A stretch of 64,000 bases of DNA from Allium sativum (lineage: Eukaryota > Streptophyta > Magnoliopsida > Asparagales > Amaryllidaceae). The notes under the pieces were generated by a model that made no database searches, was not told the origin of the DNA, and worked only from the letters and a program-made list of their open reading frames with translations. The translations under genes and the position numbers were made by a program. The stretch lies in assembly GCA_030737875.1 (NCBI GenBank), contig CM060918.1, positions 770,282,552 through 770,346,551 of the forward strand. The letters run 5' to 3'. Every line of letters begins with the position of its first letter. Positions within the stretch are counted from its first letter, which is position 1. Positions 59,201 through 64,000 of this stretch are shown in pieces.

Positions 59201-59436
59201 AATTTAATTTATTTTAAGTAATTGTTCTAATATAAATAAATAGCATTACTTCTAAAATTTATAACGTTAGTATAAAAATACGATTTTTATATAGGTAATG
59301 ACGCTATAAAAATCCGATTTTTAATATGAAGATAACGAAAAGAAAGGTGGGTCTTCATATGTTTATCATCTTATTAAAAATGTAATCTTTGAAAAGTAAT
59401 GATTCTTATCTTTAAAAAGATGTTATTTTTAACTAG

Positions 59437-59522
59437 AAAAAGATATGAACTTTATATTTAAAAAGATATGAACTTTATATTTAAAAAGATATGATCTTTA
59501 TATTTAAAAAGATATGAACATT
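59437..59522 (+). repeat. 23-bp tandem repeat
   Basis: The unit tttaaaaagatatgaacttt plus ata occurs almost four times, directly left of CACTA-2. Confidence 0.88.
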
Positions 59523-59749
59523 TTAAAATAAAGAGGTGAGCACTACACCATAATGACCATTTGGTAACCCTTATTTTTTCAATTGCCAACACTTATTTGT
59601 GTCACAGGTTACTGACAATAATATGCGTTGTTATGTTAAAAATGTGTTGCGAAAAATACATAATTATAATTTTATTATTGCCAACGCTTATTTGTGTTGG
59701 TAAGTCCGGCTCACAAGGGCAAAAGCATAAACAAGCACTTGCAATCCCC

Positions 59750-60029
59750 CGATAACCCTATATTCCCCTTCTCTATTATGTTATCAACGCTTTTACTCAT
59801 CTCGGCCTCTCTTAAAAAGATTATCAATTGGCTCCTCTACGAATCGGCTCCTCTTCGAATCGACTCCAGACGCTGGGGGAATCGCGCTCAAGTTCAACTT
59901 CAATGAATCGATCCTCGAGTTCGACGCTTGATTCGAGGGTACTGGCTTCACTCAAGTTTGATTTTAGTGTTAGACTTCGATGTTAGATTTAACGATACTC
60001 AATTTCGAGTCAATCGATTTTGGCTTCAG
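59750..60029 (+). other. Leader-exon-like segment in CACTA-2
   Basis: This C/T- and GA-richer segment, unlike its surroundings, ends ttggcttcagGTATGATG, a plausible splice donor. It resembles the 5' UTR exon of a plant gene, followed by an intron-like T-rich stretch. Confidence 0.35.
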
Positions 60030-60689
60030 GTATGATGTAGGGAAATTTTATTCATGTTTGATTAATCTATAATGAAATTTCTGTGAAATTTGATTAGAGT
60101 TAATTAATTTCATCAGTGTAATTTAATGTTAAACTGTTATTTTTGTACATTTCATTTTATTTTGGATTGTATATGGAAGGGTGTAACAGTGAGTGATTGT
60201 GAGGTTGGGTAGAAGTTGAATTCAGCAAATGATGATAATGGGTTGCTGTTTGGTTGGGTGAAGCAGGAGTGTCGCAGTTAGATTATGGTGGTGTTATTGT
60301 TTGGATAGAAAGACAACACATATATGTTATTCTAACATTGCCAGTTTTGTTAGTTTACTAGATTTGGTCGGCTTTACATTTGTTATTACTGATGAAAATG
60401 AATGGAAGGAGTGTTATTTTGCTCCACCCAGAACTTTTTTTTAACACTTGCATGGTGCCTTCATAGGGAAAAAACCCTATATATCTTTGTTGTAAAATGA
60501 AAGTCAAAGAGTATGGCTGATAATTTTTCAGTGCATATAAGTGACATATCTGTTGACTTAGATATGTCTTAATTCCACTGGTTGTACAATTTTCTATTCT
60601 TAGTAAATGTTTTGAATTGATATTTCTGAAATTGTTATATCATAGTTTTAAGCCCAATCTGTTAATGTCTTTTTACTCTCTCATATTTT

Positions 60690-60871
60690 AAATTTAAGCA
60701 TGGGGCTGGTGATGCGGCGCTCAACGTGCTATGGCATCATGACAGCAATTGGTACCATCCTCTCAAGATACCGATCTTAGTGGATATAGCGCTCACTTTG
60801 AGCAGGGGACTCAGTACGGTGGGCCCTATGCTTCTGTTTATGGTACAACAACGTTAAGCAGCTCTCATCAG
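60690..60871 (+). pseudogene. Captured exon-like fragment in CACTA-2
   Basis: The frame from 60749 reads LVPSSQDTDLSGYSAHFEQG then TQYGGPYASVYGTTTLSSSHQ and ends at CAG|GT. This is a low-complexity Ser/Tyr/Gly-rich protein style. The same reading upstream is broken by a TGA at 60740 and, probably, a frameshift before it. The source gene is not recognised. Confidence 0.4.
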
Positions 60872-61440
60872 GTTTTTGTTGGTTTCGGTTTGTTATTTAG
60901 TTCGATTAATACTTTTAACTATTTCATACGAACACTGTGTGTGACCAGAGCATCATTGTAACAAATTTCTGCCTTCTTAAATTCACTGTTATTTGCGTAA
61001 TGCTCTCATAAATGGAATGCTTAGGACTACAATGATTCCTCTATCTGTCATGATTTTGTACCCTTTAAACTTATTTGAGTGGTCAAAGGAAGCCTTTACA
61101 TTGCAAGAAAGTGAACTTCAGTAACTACTTTAAGTGTTAGCTGAAACCCTGATGTATGATTATTTTTCTTGGCTTTGACGATAGTCAATTGCAGGTTGGA
61201 ACCAAATGAATGCTTGTAACAATGGAGAAGATAAAGAAATCATTTTATGTTGTAGAAAAGAGCTACCAAATAACTAATATAGTTATGAAGTCATATTATG
61301 TCATAGAATATAATTAAAAAAATTTAACAATGTGGCAAAAAATTTCAGAACCGTGCTAGAGGTAACGTTCTAGTCCTGTATATTTAGGACCAACACATTT
61401 AATATATAAATGATTTAGGATTATGTTATCCTCTATGCAG

Positions 61441-61533
61441 GTAGGGGGCAGAAGAACTGCTTCATCATGCATGCATAATGATGAGTGTGCGTCTACATCT
61501 AGTCATGCATACTCTAGTAATTTGCAACTGTTT
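61441..61533 (+). other. Possible exon fragment in CACTA-2
   Basis: An acceptor-like ctctatgcag precedes an open stretch reading VGGRRTASSCMHNDECASTS then SHAYSSNLQL. No clear donor is seen at its right end. Confidence 0.25.
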
Positions 61534-61627
61534 TCATTTTATCTTTCTGTTGTAATTTTTTAATAAATATTATCATGTTAGTTTTTTTTAGGGCTAAATT
61601 TATTAGGTTACATTACTTTGAGAACAG

Positions 61628-61674
61628 CAAATGCTTAACGCAGCTCAGATACTGCATTCTGATCCTGACATGAG
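61628..61674 (+). other. Possible small exon in CACTA-2
   Basis: gagaacag|CAAATGCTTAACGC... to ATGAG|GTGCG encodes QMLNAAQILHSDPDM, a helix-like peptide bounded by AG and GT. It is in the same direction as the fragment ending at 60871 and may come from the same source gene. Confidence 0.3.
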
Positions 61675-61810
61675 GTGCGTTCTATATGTCCTATTACTTT
61701 AACTACTATTTTTAACTTGTTGTTCATTAATTATACCTTTTTCCCATTTTTATCATATTTTTTTTTGAAATTTAAAGTATCTTAGTATGTTCTACAATCG
61801 GGTCACTGAC

Positions 61811-62066
61811 CTTGTAATGCTATAATCTCCTTAATCCATCTTTTAATCACATCTTGGCTTAGTGTAGTATAAATTTCTGGCAGACAACCTGAATACCTTG
61901 CAGCAAAAGCTGCTCCTGTCAGTTCATATTTGTTTTCCTTAGATAAGGACAATGCAACAAGTATATGAATTAATGGTTTTAATTGGTCAATGGTTTTTGA
62001 GCCTATTGTTGTACTTAAACTATCAAAGTTATGGAGTAGAGGAGCAGTCATGGTTATAAGATTTAG
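61811..62066 (-). pseudogene. Exon-like fragment on the minus strand of CACTA-2
   Basis: The minus-strand frame MTAPLLHNFDSLSTTIGSKT...KRWIKEIIALQ is open for about 85 codons and bounded by ttttag (acceptor-like, at 62067) and CAAG|GTCAGT (good donor, 61811/61810). The composition is that of a normal helical protein (KPLIHILVALSLSKENKYEL, TGAAFAARYSGCLPEIYTTL), unlike random AT-rich frames. It runs opposite to the other islands. I do not recognise the protein. Confidence 0.45.
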
Positions 62067-64000
62067 CTAAAATATACTTTCTTGCCAAATGGAATTAAGT
62101 CTGATAATATTACATGTTTTATCCGACATTTATTTGAATTTTGGATCTAAAAGTGTAAAATAAAGAGAAATATGTTACTAAATATGCGTAATGCTTGGAA
62201 ATACCGATATACTAAATATTCACAACTGTAACTATGTACTGGTTTATAAGGAATGGTAAAATGAAATATATGGAATTTGTTATGGAAAGAAAGAACTGAA
62301 AATTTTCAATGTCAAAGAATATTTAAGAATTTGACTACTTTTCCAAACTGAATGCATTTAAAATAAGTACCACCCGATCTGTCAAAAACTATGAAAAACA
62401 GCACATTACATATAAAATTTGGTTGTAAGAACGAATGTTTAATTCGATCATATATGCAATAGGGACTTGTGTAAACATAAAATATGCAAGCATGTGAATC
62501 TACTTACTGGATCAAACATTGTTTAAACAAATTGAATATAAGTTCCAAAGTGTTACTTGATGGCAGAAATTAAATCTAATGATTTATCCAGTTGATAATT
62601 TTGTCGACAAAGAATTCACCATTGTGGAATATGTCTAGCAGTCGTACCATTAATTTTATTTTACAAAAAGCAATCATTCATAGTGATAACAAAATGTAAT
62701 CTAATGTTTGGAGTTAGGCATCTGCTTTATGGTACAAATAATTTTTTTCTGTTCTTCCATAGGTGTGAAATCAAAGAACTTTTTTCGCAAAATAACATAA
62801 CAATACTGATAGCTAACCGGTGATGATATTGGTGGGGAAAAGATGAACACAGAATTTAATTTCTTATTTATTATTAGCTCACCTGTACTACCACACACAT
62901 ATTGATAAACATAATTTTTTCAGGGATTATTACTGTAGGCATGGCATCAGGACAACAAATCAATCTATATATTGTTTAAACAGGAAAACATGAAACTAAT
63001 CTCTGCTTACGTGTCCTGTTTCTTTTCTCTCCAATTCATGTTTCCTACTCTGTGTGTTTAATAGTTTTTCTCTATTTGTTATTATCCAAATTACTACAAT
63101 TAATTTAATAATGTAATATATTCCTTAACCGTCATTTTCCCTTTCCCAACTACCTTCTTTTCCATTTTTTTTACCATTGACTCTTCAATACTATTTCTTG
63201 AATTCCATCCCACCATAACCTTTTACTCTACTTGCCTATGATTTGCTCCCATTTCATCGCCGGTTGGATATTCGCACTGAGCTTCATCGCGCCATCGTCA
63301 TAACCTTTTATTACAATTCATATAACTGTAGATTTAGGTACAGCTCACATTTTCTTTATCCTATCACACAAGTTAATATAGGTAATCGAATTGCATTTCA
63401 TATCTATTTGCAGCCGAAATCAGCAGTAGACAGAATGATCACTTATAATATGTCTGTCATCTTACCTTTGATCGTTTACTTTTATGTTAATCAATCTAAT
63501 AATTAACAGGCTCTGGCTTTAATGTACAGGCAAATTTCAAAACAAATATATGTTACTAACTATATATTGTAACATGCCGTCAATTTTCAGTAATTAGTGA
63601 ACTTTTTGTTGATGTTGTTGTCTAATAATATTAGTTTAGTATTTGTCTACTTAAATGCAAATTTAACCTTTTATCGTTTACCCTAAATTAAATATTACAT
63701 GTTTATTCAATGTCATGTGATGTTATCTTTATAAGTTTTCTTTTAAGCATGAGCAAATTAGGCGGACCTGCAGTTGTTTACTATTTTGTGGTTGCTATAT
63801 CATTTGAGGTCATCTTTTCCTCCATTGTTTTTTTTGCATCATTGGAGTGCGCGTAGCTTGAATCAATATAAGATGTTATTTATGTTAATAATGGAGATGC
63901 TCCAAGTATTAGTACTGGATAAACATTATGACCAGAAATCCATATGACGAGGAAACAAAGGCCATGTGAATTGAATAAAGTCATAATAAGGCGGTCGAGC
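62067..64000. other. Remaining interior of CACTA-2
   Basis: Intron-like T-rich and AT-rich sequence with no recognisable coding segment or RNA gene. Short frames at 62701 (minus) and 63243 (plus) have no exon borders or domain. Confidence 0.5.

Larger units (their letters stand above)
57807..59540 (+). repeat. Second D-like LTR, truncated by CACTA-2
   Basis: It begins TGTAATAACCCGGAAATCCG and follows the D LTR layout with clear divergence: AT-rich U3, GC-rich island about 58810-59195 ending at CCGGTAAGC (a splice donor), then AT palindromes (ataaaaatacgatttttat at 59271-59325). It inserted only 12 bp from the D target duplication, in the same gag of element A. It breaks off at 59540 where CACTA-2 starts; the rest lies beyond the window. 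Confidence 0.82.
59541..64000 (+). mobile_element. CACTA-2, left end of a large CACTA-type element
   Basis: It starts CACTACACCATAATGACC, matching the first dozen bases of CACTA-1 except one. The subterminal region has inverted motif pairs such as ccaacgcttatttgtgttgg (59682-59701) and a similar copy near 59584. The base triplet before it is GAG; the second copy would be outside the window. No right terminus is found before 64000, so the element is longer than 4.4 kb, or the boundary is older than it looks. The interior carries exon-like islands on both strands (see below) and no transposase motif I can recognise. Confidence 0.6.

Overview
This window is nuclear DNA of a flowering plant. It is AT-rich and almost entirely nested transposable elements. 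I found no intact host gene. The tRNA-Met-type primer sites (TGGTATCAGAGC, TGGTATTAGAGC), plant-type Ty1-copia and Ty3-gypsy protein remnants, CACTA termini and LTRs starting TGTAACA all point to an angiosperm with a repeat-rich genome. The species cannot be named from this sequence.

Layout, left to right. (1) 1-7724: minus-strand LTR of a family called D here, split by a 3.1-kb CACTA transposon (CACTA-1, 3241-6356, TSD TAT). (2) 8263-9610: decayed LINE ORF1. (3) about 10421-15475: broken plus-strand Ty1-copia element (E) with protease, integrase, RT and RNase H remnants and an extra frame after pol. (4) about 15660-43528: old minus-strand Ty3-gypsy element (A). Its LTR holds a 12-copy degenerate motif array and a ~190-bp tandem array; its inner part keeps a gag remnant with two zinc knuckles. 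(5) Inside A's LTR, cutting one 190-bp unit, sits element B (17725-39364, minus). (6) Inside B, 112 bp from its primer site, sits element C (24188-34859, minus, TSD TTATA), with one 397-codon ORF. (7) Inside A's gag sits element D (43529-57789, plus, TSD TATTC), with ~6.1-kb LTRs around a 2.0-kb interior that has no retroviral-type genes. (8) 57807-59540: another D-like LTR, interrupted by a second CACTA element (CACTA-2, 59541 to beyond the window end) that carries exon-like islands on both strands.

B, C and D all have the LARD plan: huge LTRs (4.1-6.1 kb), a short interior (about 2.0-2.5 kb), and no gag or pol. They would need proteins supplied in trans. B and C are related: their pre-PPT regions and several LTR blocks align. 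By-eye LTR divergence is roughly 8% for B, 3% for D and 1-2% for C, which agrees with the nesting order.

The most interesting signals are in the non-coding LTRs: paired hairpins whose stems differ but stay complementary around a shared GC-rich loop (B and C); a tRNA-like unit with A box, B box and T-run terminator (B); GTCGAC palindrome clusters (B and C); a GC-rich exon-like island with a splice donor followed by arrays of AAAAAT-N3-ATTTTT palindromes (D); and a transposon-type ORF broken by one in-frame TAG (C).
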